Of a DNA stretch of 64,000 bases, positions 1 to 9,233 are shown piece after piece (position 1 is the first letter of the stretch; each line of letters starts with the position of its first letter). A program made the translations under genes and the position numbers. Source of the stretch: Candidatus Jettenia sp. GTDB lineage: Bacteria; Planctomycetota; Brocadiia; Brocadiales; Brocadiaceae. The notes beneath the pieces are model-generated. The model worked only from the letters and a program-made list of their open reading frames with translations, searched no databases and was not told where the DNA came from. The DNA lies in the NCBI GenBank assembly GCA_021650895.1, contig CP091278.1:2943659-3007658 (forward strand). The letters are read 5' to 3'.

Positions 1-434
1 GGGAAGTGGTTCATGCCCTTAGCGGAAAAATTCTTTGCTGTGAGGATAAAATGGAAGAATTAATTGAACATTTCATGATAGGGGCAATGAATGTCGAAAG
101 TGCCTTAAGTTATTTCCGAAGGTTTTCAAATAAGGCTGTCATTACCGGGGGTGACCGTAGTGACATACATTTAGCGGCAATCGAGACGCCTACGAAGTGT
201 TTAATCCTCACCGGCGGGCTTTATCCACACGCTTCTATTTTAGGTCGCGCCCAGGAAGCCGGTGTTCCTGTCATTGTAGTTCAATCAGATACGGCAACTG
301 CTGTTGAAACGTGCGAAAACCTATCGGGATATATTAGTTTACACTTTAAGTCTAAGATACAACGTGCTGCCGAGGTGGTAGAACGCGAAATTGATTTTAA
401 CACTATTTACAAACAATTGAGTTTACCGAAATAA
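1..434 (+). CDS. DRTGG-domain protein, C-terminal part (cut by window edge)
   Basis: The frame is open to the left edge. The GTG at position 6 is probably an internal valine, so this is likely the C-terminal third of a longer gene. The visible 142 residues match the DRTGG domain found in the middle of phosphotransacetylase and at the C-terminus of the BioD-like 'phosphotransacetylase family' proteins (AAA_26 P-loop domain followed by DRTGG, usually about 350 aa). The key stretch is VITGGDRSDIHLAAIE followed by a conserved LTGGLYP loop. Family function is poorly defined; a role in acetyl-phosphate or nucleotide sensing has been suggested, and nothing here settles it. It ends 95 bp before ftsH with the same orientation. 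Confidence 0.6.
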   Translation, partial: EVVHALSGKILCCEDKMEELIEHFMIGAMNVESALSYFRRFSNKAVITGGDRSDIHLAAIETPTKCLILTGGLYPHASILGRAQEAGVPVIVVQSDTATAVETCENLSGYISLHFKSKIQRAAEVVEREIDFNTIYKQLSLPK

Positions 435-529
435 GAGGCATGTCGATATTGCATAATATCCAAAAAATTGGTTACGTTGGAGGTATCTCTAAATATTTAA
501 GCGGTGTAGTCTCAATCTAAGGAGCATAT

Positions 530-2377
530 ATGTTCAAAGATTTCAAAAAGATAAAATTTGAAATGCCTAAGAAATTTTCCATATGGCATATTATCATTGC
601 CTTTGGATTTTTCATTTTACTGCAAATGTACTTAATGAATCCCGGAGTAAGGAATATTACCTATAGTGATTTTAAAAAGCTGGTAAAAGAGGGCAATGTT
701 CTGGAATGTTACATCAACCATACTATGATCCGTGGTAAATTGCGGGAGACAGAACGTGGAACAACGAAAAATGCGGTTTTTATTACCGCCCGTGTGGAAG
801 ATCCGGATCTCGTCAGAGACCTTGAACTCATGGGTGTTAAATACGCCGGGCATTATGAGAGTCCTTGGTTTAAAACATTCTTCTTCTCCTGGGTACTACC
901 CTTATTAATCTTATTTGTGATCTGGCGTTTTATCTTTAAACGCTACGGACCTGCCGGCAGCATTATGACCTTCGGAAAGAGCAAAGGCCGTCTCTATGTG
1001 CAGGAAGATCTGAATGTAACCTTTGATGATGTGGCAGGAATTGATGAGGCCAAAGAAGAGCTGCAAGAGATTATAGAATTCCTGAAGACCCCGGATAAAT
1101 TTCGCGCATTAGGCGGAAAGATTCCCAAAGGAGTTTTGTTAGTCGGTGCTCCGGGAACAGGAAAAACCCTGCTTGCAAAAGCTGTAGCAGGCGAAGCCGG
1201 TGTGCCGTTTTTTAATATGAGTGGTTCAGAGTTTGTAGAAATGTTTGTCGGTGTTGGCGCTGCGCGGGTGCGGGATTTATTTAGCCAGGCAGATCAGAAA
1301 GCCCCTTGTATTATCTTTATTGATGAACTTGATGCCTTGGGCAAATCACGGGGAACAAACCCTATGGGCGGGCACGATGAACGGGAACAGACGTTAAATC
1401 AATTACTGGTAGAAATGGACGGGTTCGATTCAAACAAAGGTGTGATTATTATGGGCTCTACCAATCGCCCGGAAATGCTGGATAGCGCCCTCCTGAGACC
1501 TGGCAGGTTTGATCGCCAGGTAGTTGTTGACCGTCCTGACTTACACGGTCGGGAAGCAATACTAAAGGTGCATGCGAAAGAGGTAAAACTCGAAAAAGAT
1601 ATTAATCTGCATTCCGTTGCAGCCATGACACCGGGATTCGTTGGCGCAGACCTTGCCAACCTCGTTAACGAGGCAGCCTTGCTTGCAGCAAGAAGAAATA
1701 AGAAGGCTGTTGGTATGCCAGAATTTGAGGAAGCAATTGACCGTATCATGACAGGTCTTGAAAAAAAGAAGCGGCTGATGAACACAAAAGAGAAAGAAAT
1801 TGTTGCTCACCACGAATCAGGACATGCATTGGTTGCATGCTCTGTACCGCATGCAGACCCCGTTCGGAAGATATCGATGATTCCCCGCGGTATTGGTGCT
1901 CTCGGATATACCATACAAAAACCTACAGAAGACCGGTATTTGATGACGAGGGCAGAACTCTTTGACCGCATAGCTATCTTGCTTGGCGGAAGGGTTGCAG
2001 AAGAAATTATCTTTCATGAAATATCAACCGGCGCTCAAAATGATTTAGTCAAAGCTACCGATATTGCCAAATTAATGGTTAAGGAGTATGGAATGAGTGA
2101 TAAGATGGGTTTAATAACGTTTGAGCAGGGCAATAGGCCGCTCTTTCTGAATGGAGGATTTACTTCTAGTAAAGAATATAGCGAAGAAACAGCACGGGAA
2201 ATAGATTTGGAAATTAAGAAAATTATTGATGATTCGTTTCATCGTGTAAAGGACCTCTTAACAGGAAAAAAGGAAATATTGCAGGGTATGGCAAAAAAAC
2301 TCATGGAACAAGAGGTTATTGAAGGGGAGGAGTTAAAAAAACTCTTAGAGGAGCTACACAAATCCAATGGGAAATAG
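530..2377 (+). CDS. ftsH: ATP-dependent zinc metalloprotease FtsH
   Basis: Membrane-anchored AAA+ protease that extracts and degrades membrane and short-lived cytosolic proteins as a hexamer. 615 aa, close to the usual 610-650. Order: N-terminal membrane helix about 17-36, periplasmic FtsH_ext region about 40-105, second helix about 115-138, AAA domain with Walker A GAPGTGKT near residue 206, Walker [11 protein letters not shown] near 261, a second region of homology ending in LRPGRFDR, then the M41 peptidase domain with zinc motif HESGH near 428. All catalytic motifs are intact. The ATG is preceded by AAGGAGCATAT, a good ribosome-binding site. The stop overlaps the start of the next gene by 11 bp. 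Confidence 0.97.
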   Translation: MFKDFKKIKFEMPKKFSIWHIIIAFGFFILLQMYLMNPGVRNITYSDFKKLVKEGNVLECYINHTMIRGKLRETERGTTKNAVFITARVEDPDLVRDLELMGVKYAGHYESPWFKTFFFSWVLPLLILFVIWRFIFKRYGPAGSIMTFGKSKGRLYVQEDLNVTFDDVAGIDEAKEELQEIIEFLKTPDKFRALGGKIPKGVLLVGAPGTGKTLLAKAVAGEAGVPFFNMSGSEFVEMFVGVGAARVRDLFSQADQKAPCIIFIDELDALGKSRGTNPMGGHDEREQTLNQLLVEMDGFDSNKGVIIMGSTNRPEMLDSALLRPGRFDRQVVVDRPDLHGREAILKVHAKEVKLEKDINLHSVAAMTPGFVGADLANLVNEAALLAARRNKKAVGMPEFEEAIDRIMTGLEKKKRLMNTKEKEIVAHHESGHALVACSVPHADPVRKISMIPRGIGALGYTIQKPTEDRYLMTRAELFDRIAILLGGRVAEEIIFHEISTGAQNDLVKATDIAKLMVKEYGMSDKMGLITFEQGNRPLFLNGGFTSSKEYSEETAREIDLEIKKIIDDSFHRVKDLLTGKKEILQGMAKKLMEQEVIEGEELKKLLEELHKSNGK

Positions 2378-3488
2378 AACGATAGTTAAGGCATATATCA
2401 ATAAATATAAGTATTGTGCTCTTGGTGTTATCGTTGCTCTGAATTGTGCTATAGTAAGTATTTTTAGATTGGAGGGAATTACCTTCGGCCTGGTGGTCCT
2501 TGCTTTTTTCTGTACGTTACAGTTTCTCACGAAAAATGAGGAACAGAACCCACCAATCGAGGAAAAACCGGATATCGTTTCTGAAAGCTTATTGCATGAG
2601 ATTATGAATGTTGTTCCAGAAGTAGTATACGTCTCCATGTTCAATGGTTCTGTAAAATATATCAGTAATGGGATAGAAAAATTTATAGGATATAAGCCGG
2701 ATGAAATTTATAGAACACGAAACTTCTTGCTCCATCAGGTACATCCTGATGATAAAGAAAAGGTATCAAAGCAGATACACCTGTTGCAGAATGGAAGTGA
2801 GGCAACCGTAGAGTATCGCTTATTAAAAAAAGACGGAACCTACGTTTGGGTTTCCGATTACCTGAACACGATGAAAAATGAATGGGGCAATATAACTCAT
2901 TATCATGGTATTTTGATTAATATTGATGAAAGAAAAACACATGATAAGAATTTGCAAATGTTAAATACCAGAATACATCAATTAAACGATATGGTTAATC
3001 ACCATGCCGTACGGGATAGCTTAACGAACGTTTATAACAAACGATATTCACTCGTAATCTTACAAAATGAGTTTAATCGCGCACGAACACAAAATAAACC
3101 CTTATCATGCCTTCTCATGGATATCGATCATCTTGAATGTATCAATACCAAATATGGATATTTTCTTGGAAATCGTATCCTCACTGATATCGCTAAATGT
3201 CTCCTGAAGAATCTTAGTTCGTCTGATGTCGTTTCCCGGTTTGGAGACGATGAGTTTTTGATTCTTTTGCCGGAGGTTACTAAGGAGGAATTAGATAGCA
3301 TGTCTGTTTCACTCGTGAAAGAGGTTGAGAAATGCCCTATAAAAGATGAAGAGAAAAATCTCACTATTTCTTTTACCGTAACCGTAGGAATGAGCACCAT
3401 TACCACGAAGACAAAGAATATTACCGATTTAATTGAGCAGGCAAGTAATGCACTCTATACTGCGAAAAGAACGAAAAGAAGCGCTTAA
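2367..3488 (+). CDS. Membrane PAS-GGDEF protein (diguanylate cyclase-like)
   Basis: 373 aa. Two short hydrophobic segments (about 12-30 and 34-52), a PAS fold with a PAC tail (about 75-190) ending in [12 protein letters not shown], and a GGDEF domain (about 215-373). The family makes cyclic di-GMP from two GTP. The signature here reads GDDEF (in [11 protein letters not shown]), so the second glycine is Asp. The product-inhibition RxxD site expected five residues upstream is absent (SSSD instead). Activity is therefore possible but uncertain. The start ATG lies inside the ftsH end (11 bp overlap), so the two are probably translationally coupled. This is an unusual partner for ftsH. Confidence 0.85.
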   Translation: MGNRTIVKAYINKYKYCALGVIVALNCAIVSIFRLEGITFGLVVLAFFCTLQFLTKNEEQNPPIEEKPDIVSESLLHEIMNVVPEVVYVSMFNGSVKYISNGIEKFIGYKPDEIYRTRNFLLHQVHPDDKEKVSKQIHLLQNGSEATVEYRLLKKDGTYVWVSDYLNTMKNEWGNITHYHGILINIDERKTHDKNLQMLNTRIHQLNDMVNHHAVRDSLTNVYNKRYSLVILQNEFNRARTQNKPLSCLLMDIDHLECINTKYGYFLGNRILTDIAKCLLKNLSSSDVVSRFGDDEFLILLPEVTKEELDSMSVSLVKEVEKCPIKDEEKNLTISFTVTVGMSTITTKTKNITDLIEQASNALYTAKRTKRSA

Positions 3489-3617
3489 AAGATTACTCGT
3501 AATTTACTCAAAAGAAGGCACAAATGGGGGTAGGGGAGAATCTTGTGTTCGCCCGGGTTAGGAAAAAGTGGAGAGGTTTTAGGATTTGCACAAAGGGTAG
3601 ACGCAGGGTTCGTCCCC

Positions 3618-4079
3618 ATATGCATCAAGCTAAAATGTGGAAACGGTGGAGAATAACATAATCCCCCTTTAGTCCCCCTTTAGAAAAGGGGGAGATGTAT
3701 AGTTCCCCCTTGATCCCCCTTTAAAAAGCTTATCCTTACCCACAAGTTAGGTAGAGAGCGAAGGTAGAAGCAAGGTAAACCACGAAGTACACGAAGAAAG
3801 AAGAACGGAGAGAAGCAAGATTTTGTGCTTTTACAATTGAGGTAGGGGTGTGTTGTTTCGCCTCAAGAAGGGATCGACCATAAAAAGAATTTATTGAGAT
3901 TTGGAACTCTCCTATTCTTCGTGTACTTCGTGCTCTTTGTGGTATTAAAGATGTGGGTAAGGATAAGTTTAGAAAAGGGGGTTAGGGGGGATTAGAGGGA
4001 AATATGGACACACATTGCTCTTTTTCCAGGGGGGTACCTCTTTATTTTACGGAACACTATTCTTAGCTTGATGCATATA
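3618..4079. mobile_element. Composite repeat element containing Rep-A copy 1
   Basis: Non-coding element filling most of the 622 bp gap before lon. Outer inverted ends ATGCATCAAGCTAA (3620-3633) and its complement TTAGCTTGATGCAT (about 4064-4077). Inside lies Rep-A (3729-3967, 239 bp), with terminal inverted repeats CTTATCCTTACCCACA / TGTGGGTAAGGATAAG and an inner inverted pair CCACGAAGTACACGAAGAA / TTCTTCGTGTACTTCGTG. Poly-purine/pyrimidine filler (CCCCCTTTA... / ...AAAGGGGG) separates inner and outer ends. Similar short words (GGGTTCGTCCC left, GGGTTCTTCCC right) flank the element in direct orientation and may be a decayed target duplication. It carries no transposase and looks like a MITE. 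Confidence 0.75.
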
Positions 4080-4131
4080 GGGTTCTTCCCTACTATGATC
4101 CAACAGTATTTTGAGTACCTACGATTATTCT

Positions 4132-6480
4132 ATGGAAAAAGCAACAATTTCTTTTTATAAACGGGGGGATATCACGCTTCCGGAAATTCTTACTATCATT
4201 CCTCTGAAAGGCGATGTACTCTTCCCGCATTTGGTTCTTCCCCTATCCTTAACCGGAGAAGAATTAGTAAAGATCGTAAACGAATCCCTTTCTAAAAAGG
4301 AGCTTATTGGGTTTATAACACTAAGGTACCATAGTAATGTGCCAAAACCCAATGACCTTTATGATATAGGAACAGCCGCAAAGGTTGTTCGGGTATTAGA
4401 GTCTGGCCCGGATAGTGTTACTGCCCTTATAGAAGGCATGGTGCGGATTAAGGTTATCGAGTATATACAAACAGAGCCGTATTACAGGGCACGTGTGGAA
4501 GAGATTCGTGAATTTACTGAGAGGTCTGAAACGGTCGATGTGCTCATACAGAGTATAAAAACGCTTTTTAAATTGAGCACCATGCTGGGAAAAACCTTAC
4601 CGAAAGAGATTATTTCCAAAATCGATGATATTCATAATCCCTCTGTATTGGCAGACCTGGTAGCCATCTACCTGGAATTGCCCATTGACGAAAAGCAAAA
4701 ACTGCTGGAGATGATCGACCCCCAGAAACGGCTGAGGATCGTATTTCATTACCTGAACAAGGAAATACATCTCAAAGGAGTTCGGGGAAAGATTGATGAA
4801 GAAGTTGCAAAAGAAATGTCAAAGATAGAGCGGGAATACTTCTTAAGGGAGCAGCTCAAGGCTATCCAAAAGGAGTTAGGGCAAGAAGACCCCCGCAGGG
4901 AAGAAATCAATAGATTTGAGGAAAAGATCAAAGAGGCAAAGATGCCCAAGGAGGTAGAAGAAGTGGCCATTAAGGAATTGGAAAGATTAAGGGATATTAA
5001 TCCTGCATCGGCTGAGTATCCGGTTTCCCGAACATACCTGGATTATCTCATTACTATTCCCTGGAACAAAAAAACTACTGATAATCTGGACATCCTTCAG
5101 GCAGAAAAAATTCTCAATGAAGACCATTATGGTCTTGAAAAGGTAAAAGAACGCATTCTGGAATTCCTGGCGGTACATAAATTAAAAGAAAAGCTTAAAG
5201 GTCCCATTCTCTGTTTTTGTGGCCCTCCGGGAACAGGAAAGACATCGCTCGGGAAATCGATTGCGCGTGCCCTTGGCCGAAAGTTTGTCAGGATATCTTT
5301 GGGAGGCATTCGTGATGAAGCTGAGATCCGGGGGCACAGGCGTACCTATGTAGGAGCGCTCCCCGGAAGGATTATGCAGGAAATCTGCCGCGCAGGATAC
5401 AGCAATCCTGTATTTATGCTTGATGAGATTGATAAGGTTGGCGCAGATTTCAGGGGAGATCCTGCTTCCGCTTTATTAGAGGTATTGGATCCTGAACAAA
5501 ACTCTAATTTTGTAGATCACTACCTGGATGTTTCTTTTGATCTCTCCCGTGTATTGTTTATCACGACGGCCAATATTCTTGACACGGTTCATACTGCATT
5601 AAGAGACAGGATGGAAGTTATCTATCTGCCCGGATACAGCGAAGAAGAGAAGTTAAAAATAGCGCAACAATTCCTTATTCCAAAGCAAGTGAAAGAAAAC
5701 GGATTAGAAAATCATCCCATCGTATTCAAAGACCAGGCCATTTGTAAGATTATCCGTGAGTATACGAGAGAAGCAGGACTGAGAAACCTTGAACGGGAAA
5801 TTGCCTCAATCTGCCGGAAAGTTGCCAAAGAGATCGCTGCCGGAGAACAGATCACAAAGGAAGTAACTCCGGAAAGCGCAGAAAAGTTCCTCGGACCAAG
5901 GAAGTTTTTCTATCAGGTCACGGATGAAGAAGACAGGATCGGGGTAGTTACCGGCCTGGCCTGGACAGAAACAGGCGGGGATATTATTTTCGTAGAGGCG
6001 TCCCGAATGAAGGGAGAAAAAGAATTGACCCTTACCGGACAACTGGGTGATGTCATGCAGGAATCAGCCATCGCTGCACTCAGTTATGTGCGGAGTAATG
6101 CAAAACGGATTGGTATTGATGAGAATTTCTACGATAATTCTGAAATCCACATCCATATCCCTGCTGGCGCCATACCGAAAGATGGCCCTTCGGCCGGTAT
6201 CACCATATGCATGGCGCTTACCTCACTTCTTACCGGCAGGTATGCAAGGAGAGAAGTAGCGCTTACAGGAGAAATTACCCTGACAGGGACTGTTTTACCG
6301 GTGGGCGGGGTAAAGGAAAAAGTGCTCGCAGCAATAAGGGCAGGGGTTACGGTGATTGTGCTCCCCTTAAAGAATAAGGAAGATTTTGAAGAAATCGATA
6401 AGGAAATACGCGATAAAATACGATGTGTTTACATTCAAAAGGTTGATGATGCAATAGGCACTGTACTGATTCCGAAGTAA
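4132..6480 (+). CDS. lon: ATP-dependent protease La (Lon)
   Basis: Cytosolic AAA+ serine protease for damaged and regulatory proteins; 782 aa with this start, matching the family (E. coli 784). N-terminal substrate domain about 15-205, coiled linker, AAA module with Walker A GPPGTGKT near residue 364 and Walker B VFMLDEIDKVG, and P domain with the Ser-Lys dyad: Ser687 in PKDGPSAGI and Lys728 in GGVKEK. An in-frame TTG at 4111 would add seven residues, but it lies in the end of the upstream repeat (GTATTTTGAGTA), so I prefer ATG 4132; neither start has a clear ribosome-binding site. It heads a run of same-strand genes (usp, archease, rtcB). Confidence 0.96.
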   Translation: MEKATISFYKRGDITLPEILTIIPLKGDVLFPHLVLPLSLTGEELVKIVNESLSKKELIGFITLRYHSNVPKPNDLYDIGTAAKVVRVLESGPDSVTALIEGMVRIKVIEYIQTEPYYRARVEEIREFTERSETVDVLIQSIKTLFKLSTMLGKTLPKEIISKIDDIHNPSVLADLVAIYLELPIDEKQKLLEMIDPQKRLRIVFHYLNKEIHLKGVRGKIDEEVAKEMSKIEREYFLREQLKAIQKELGQEDPRREEINRFEEKIKEAKMPKEVEEVAIKELERLRDINPASAEYPVSRTYLDYLITIPWNKKTTDNLDILQAEKILNEDHYGLEKVKERILEFLAVHKLKEKLKGPILCFCGPPGTGKTSLGKSIARALGRKFVRISLGGIRDEAEIRGHRRTYVGALPGRIMQEICRAGYSNPVFMLDEIDKVGADFRGDPASALLEVLDPEQNSNFVDHYLDVSFDLSRVLFITTANILDTVHTALRDRMEVIYLPGYSEEEKLKIAQQFLIPKQVKENGLENHPIVFKDQAICKIIREYTREAGLRNLEREIASICRKVAKEIAAGEQITKEVTPESAEKFLGPRKFFYQVTDEEDRIGVVTGLAWTETGGDIIFVEASRMKGEKELTLTGQLGDVMQESAIAALSYVRSNAKRIGIDENFYDNSEIHIHIPAGAIPKDGPSAGITICMALTSLLTGRYARREVALTGEITLTGTVLPVGGVKEKVLAAIRAGVTVIVLPLKNKEDFEEIDKEIRDKIRCVYIQKVDDAIGTVLIPK

Positions 6481-6497
6481 GAAAAGGAGGGAGATGA

Positions 6498-6959
6498 ATG
6501 ATACAGATAAAAAATATCCTTTGTCCAATAGATTACTCAGTCTATTCAGAAAAAGCACTCAGTTACGCTATTGAATTTGCCGAAAAATACGGGGCAAAGC
6601 TTTACCTGATACATGTGCTCGATATTCGTGTCTATGATATGAATGAACCGGAATTATATAGCGTTAATGTTTTCGATAAAGATACCTTTGATAAGCTAAA
6701 GGAGCAATTGCTCAAGTGCGTAAAAGAGGATACAAAAGGTAAGATAGCAATTGAGGCTATTGTTGTACAGGGAGTCCCATTTATGGAAATTATTAAAGCA
6801 TCAAGGGAATATATGATTGACCTGATCGTGCTTGGTACGCATGGCAGGACAGGCCTATCTCATGCAATTATGGGTAGCGTGGCAGAAAAAGTGGTACGCA
6901 AAGCCCCATGTCCGGTGCTTACTATCAGGCATCCTGAACATGATTTTGTTATGCCGTAA
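6498..6959 (+). CDS. Universal stress protein (UspA family)
   Basis: 153 aa single-domain Usp fold. The start ATG follows a strong AGGAGGGAG ribosome-binding site 17 bp after lon. The C-terminal ATP-binding signature is complete: GTHGRTGLSHAIMGS fits G-x2-G-x9-G-S, so this is an ATP-binding type Usp. N-terminus KNILCPIDYSVYSEKALSYA is typical for strand 1 and helix 1. Cytosolic. Position directly behind lon and ahead of archease/rtcB suggests a stress-related operon. Exact role unknown. Confidence 0.92.
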   Translation: MIQIKNILCPIDYSVYSEKALSYAIEFAEKYGAKLYLIHVLDIRVYDMNEPELYSVNVFDKDTFDKLKEQLLKCVKEDTKGKIAIEAIVVQGVPFMEIIKASREYMIDLIVLGTHGRTGLSHAIMGSVAEKVVRKAPCPVLTIRHPEHDFVMP

Positions 6960-6968
6960 GCTAAAAAA

Positions 6969-7385
6969 ATGCTTAAATATATTTTGATAGACCACACTGC
7001 AGATCTTGGAATTGATGTCTTTGGATCTACGTTACAGGAATTATTCACGCATGCAGCATTTGCGATGTTTGATATTATCACAGACTTATCCAGGGTAGAC
7101 AATACCATTGAATATAAACTGGAAGTCTCCGGAATAGACAGAGAGCAATTACTCGTTCATTGGCTTACTGAGTTGCTATACCTGCATGATGTAAAAACCC
7201 TGTTGTTTAAAGATTTTTGCATCACGGATATGAGGGATAATCAATTGCAGGCAACGGTACACGGAGAGGCGTTTATCGGGAATAAACATGTAATTAATAC
7301 AGAAATCAAGGCCGTTACCTATCATAACCTGTCAATAACCCGGAAAGATCATCAATGGAAAGCGCGGGTTATTTTTGACTTATAA
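6969..7385 (+). CDS. Archease (RtcB cofactor)
   Basis: 138 aa, the usual archease length. N-terminal HTADLGIDVFG contains the conserved metal-binding Asp region; the C-terminus ends in the conserved KARVIFDL. Archease speeds the guanylylation step of RtcB and broadens its NTP use (family knowledge). It lies 9 bp after the Usp gene and 29 bp before rtcB. That pairing is the classical context and makes the call firm. Confidence 0.93.
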   Translation: MLKYILIDHTADLGIDVFGSTLQELFTHAAFAMFDIITDLSRVDNTIEYKLEVSGIDREQLLVHWLTELLYLHDVKTLLFKDFCITDMRDNQLQATVHGEAFIGNKHVINTEIKAVTYHNLSITRKDHQWKARVIFDL

Positions 7386-7414
7386 TATGCTCTTTTCAAG
7401 GATAACGTATTTTT

Positions 7415-8866
7415 ATGGAAGATATGAAATATAAGATTGAGAAGATAGATTCTTACCGATGGCGTATACCAAAAGAAGGCAAGATGCAGGTAGATGGAAT
7501 TGTATATGCTGACGAATACATGCTGGAGGAAATCCAGAAAGATGAGAGTTTGCAACAAGTAATAAATGTTTCCCATCTTCCCGGAATACTGCAACATTCA
7601 CTGGCAATGCCGGATATTCATTGGGGATATGGATTTCCCATTGGAGGGGTGGCTGCATTCGATATAGATACGGGTGTTGTCTCTCCCGGCGGTGTAGGAT
7701 ATGATATTAACTGCGGTGTACGGTTACTGAAGACAGGGCTGTATCGAGGAGAGATTATCAACAAACTGGAATCACTTGTGAATGCCTTATTTATCAATAT
7801 TCCATCGGGTGTGGGGTCGCATCGCAAGGATGTAAAACTTTCTCTGCAGGAAGAAAAAAATGTGCTCAAAAATGGCGCTCGATGGGCGGTTTCCCAGGGT
7901 TACGGCGCAAAAGAAGACTTAGCTTATATTGAGGAAAATGGATGCATTGCAGGAGCAAACCCTGAGTTTGTTTCAAATCGTGCCTTGGAACGCGGCCGGG
8001 CACAGTTAGGCACCCTTGGCTCAGGGAATCATTTTGTTGAAGTTGGCTACGTATCAGAAATATATAACGAGAAGATTGCCCATGTATTAGGACTTGAAAA
8101 AGACAGGGTTACCATAGTAGTACACACGGGCTCGAGAGGATTGGGTTATCAGATATGCGATGATTTTATACGGGTCATGATTGATGCGTCGAGGGAATAT
8201 CATATAGAACTGCCTGACCGCCAGCTTTGCTGCGCTCCCATTAAATCACCGCAAGGGCGAGAGTATCTTTCAGCAATGGCCTGTGCTGCCAATTACGCCT
8301 TTGCCAATCGGCAGATGATTACACACTGGGTGAGGGAATCTTTTGAAAGAACATTAAGCATAAGTCCTAAAGATGCTCAAATATCTTTGCTTTACGATGT
8401 GTGCCACAATGTTGCCAAGTTTGAGGAACACATGGTAGACGGCCAAAAGAAACGGGTGTGTGTGCACCGGAAAGGGGCAACTCGCGCATTTCCTCCGCAT
8501 CATCCTGATATTCCAGATGCATATGCGATAACCGGCCAGCCCGTTTTGATACCGGGAGATATGGGTCGTTATTCCTACGTACTGGTGGGTACTGAGAATG
8601 CCTATACAGACACCTTTGGCAGCACCTGTCATGGTGCAGGAAGGGTAATGAGCAGAAATCAGGCAATAAAGACAGCAAAAGGAAGAAGTATCGCACAGGA
8701 ATTGAAAGAAAAAGGAATTCTTGTACGTGCCGACAGCCGTGCGACTCTGGACGAAGAACTATCAGAGGCTTACAAGGATGTTACCGAAGTCGTGAATGTT
8801 GTAGAACATGCCGGCATTAGCAGAAAAGTTGCTCAGCTAAAGCCGTTATGTGTCATCAAGGGATAA
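7415..8866 (+). CDS. rtcB: RNA-splicing ligase RtcB
   Basis: 483 aa. RtcB joins 2',3'-cyclic phosphate (or 3'-phosphate) and 5'-OH RNA ends using GTP and Mn2+. Visible metal and guanylylation motifs in order: PDIHWGYGFPIGG, the Mn-binding Cys in GVGYDINCGVRLL, GSGNHFVEV, HTGSRGLG, CHNVAKFE, HRKGATRAFPP, PGDMGRYSY and the His that becomes guanylylated in CHGAGRVMSR. All look intact. Together with the adjacent archease this is a complete RNA repair pair. Downstream of lon and usp, it probably belongs to a stress-induced transcription unit. Confidence 0.96.
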   Translation: MEDMKYKIEKIDSYRWRIPKEGKMQVDGIVYADEYMLEEIQKDESLQQVINVSHLPGILQHSLAMPDIHWGYGFPIGGVAAFDIDTGVVSPGGVGYDINCGVRLLKTGLYRGEIINKLESLVNALFINIPSGVGSHRKDVKLSLQEEKNVLKNGARWAVSQGYGAKEDLAYIEENGCIAGANPEFVSNRALERGRAQLGTLGSGNHFVEVGYVSEIYNEKIAHVLGLEKDRVTIVVHTGSRGLGYQICDDFIRVMIDASREYHIELPDRQLCCAPIKSPQGREYLSAMACAANYAFANRQMITHWVRESFERTLSISPKDAQISLLYDVCHNVAKFEEHMVDGQKKRVCVHRKGATRAFPPHHPDIPDAYAITGQPVLIPGDMGRYSYVLVGTENAYTDTFGSTCHGAGRVMSRNQAIKTAKGRSIAQELKEKGILVRADSRATLDEELSEAYKDVTEVVNVVEHAGISRKVAQLKPLCVIKG

Positions 8867-9233
8867 TCAGCCATAGTTTCGTATTACAGGTATTTATAGT
8901 ATTTAAAGGATGAAACCGGACGTTATTTAATTAGGTCTTCGGCTTTTTGACTTTTATCAAAACGTAGGGCAAGGCTTCAGCCTTGCCTCCCCGCCTGAAT
9001 TGTGCACGGGGATAGCAAACCTAAAGGTTTGCCCTACGGAATTGAAATTCCTATACATTTTAAACTAAGTCTTTGGGGACTTTAGCGACGTGTAGTGGCA
9101 AGGCGCGCCTTGCAACTACGTAGTCTGTAGCAATGATAAAAGATATATCCTGGAAAATGTAAAAACGTATTTTTCTGAAATCGGTAAAAAATAAACATAC
9201 CATAAAAAACTTTCTCTATAAGGAAAAACAGAA
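8867..9233. repeat. Intergenic region with Rep-E palindrome and GTAGTGGCAAG hairpin
   Basis: No gene seen. It holds a Rep-E unit at about 8963-9039: GTAGGGCAAGGCTTCAGCC, a GC-rich centre with CCCCGCCTGAATTGTGCAC, then TAGCAAACC and TTTGCCCTAC. A separate palindrome, 9092-9119, has arms GTAGTGGCAAGG and CCTTGCAACTAC. Close relatives of both occur again near 39.4-39.5 kb, in the same order. A piece of the Rep-D end (AAAGGATGAAACCGGAC) lies near 8905. Confidence 0.7.
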
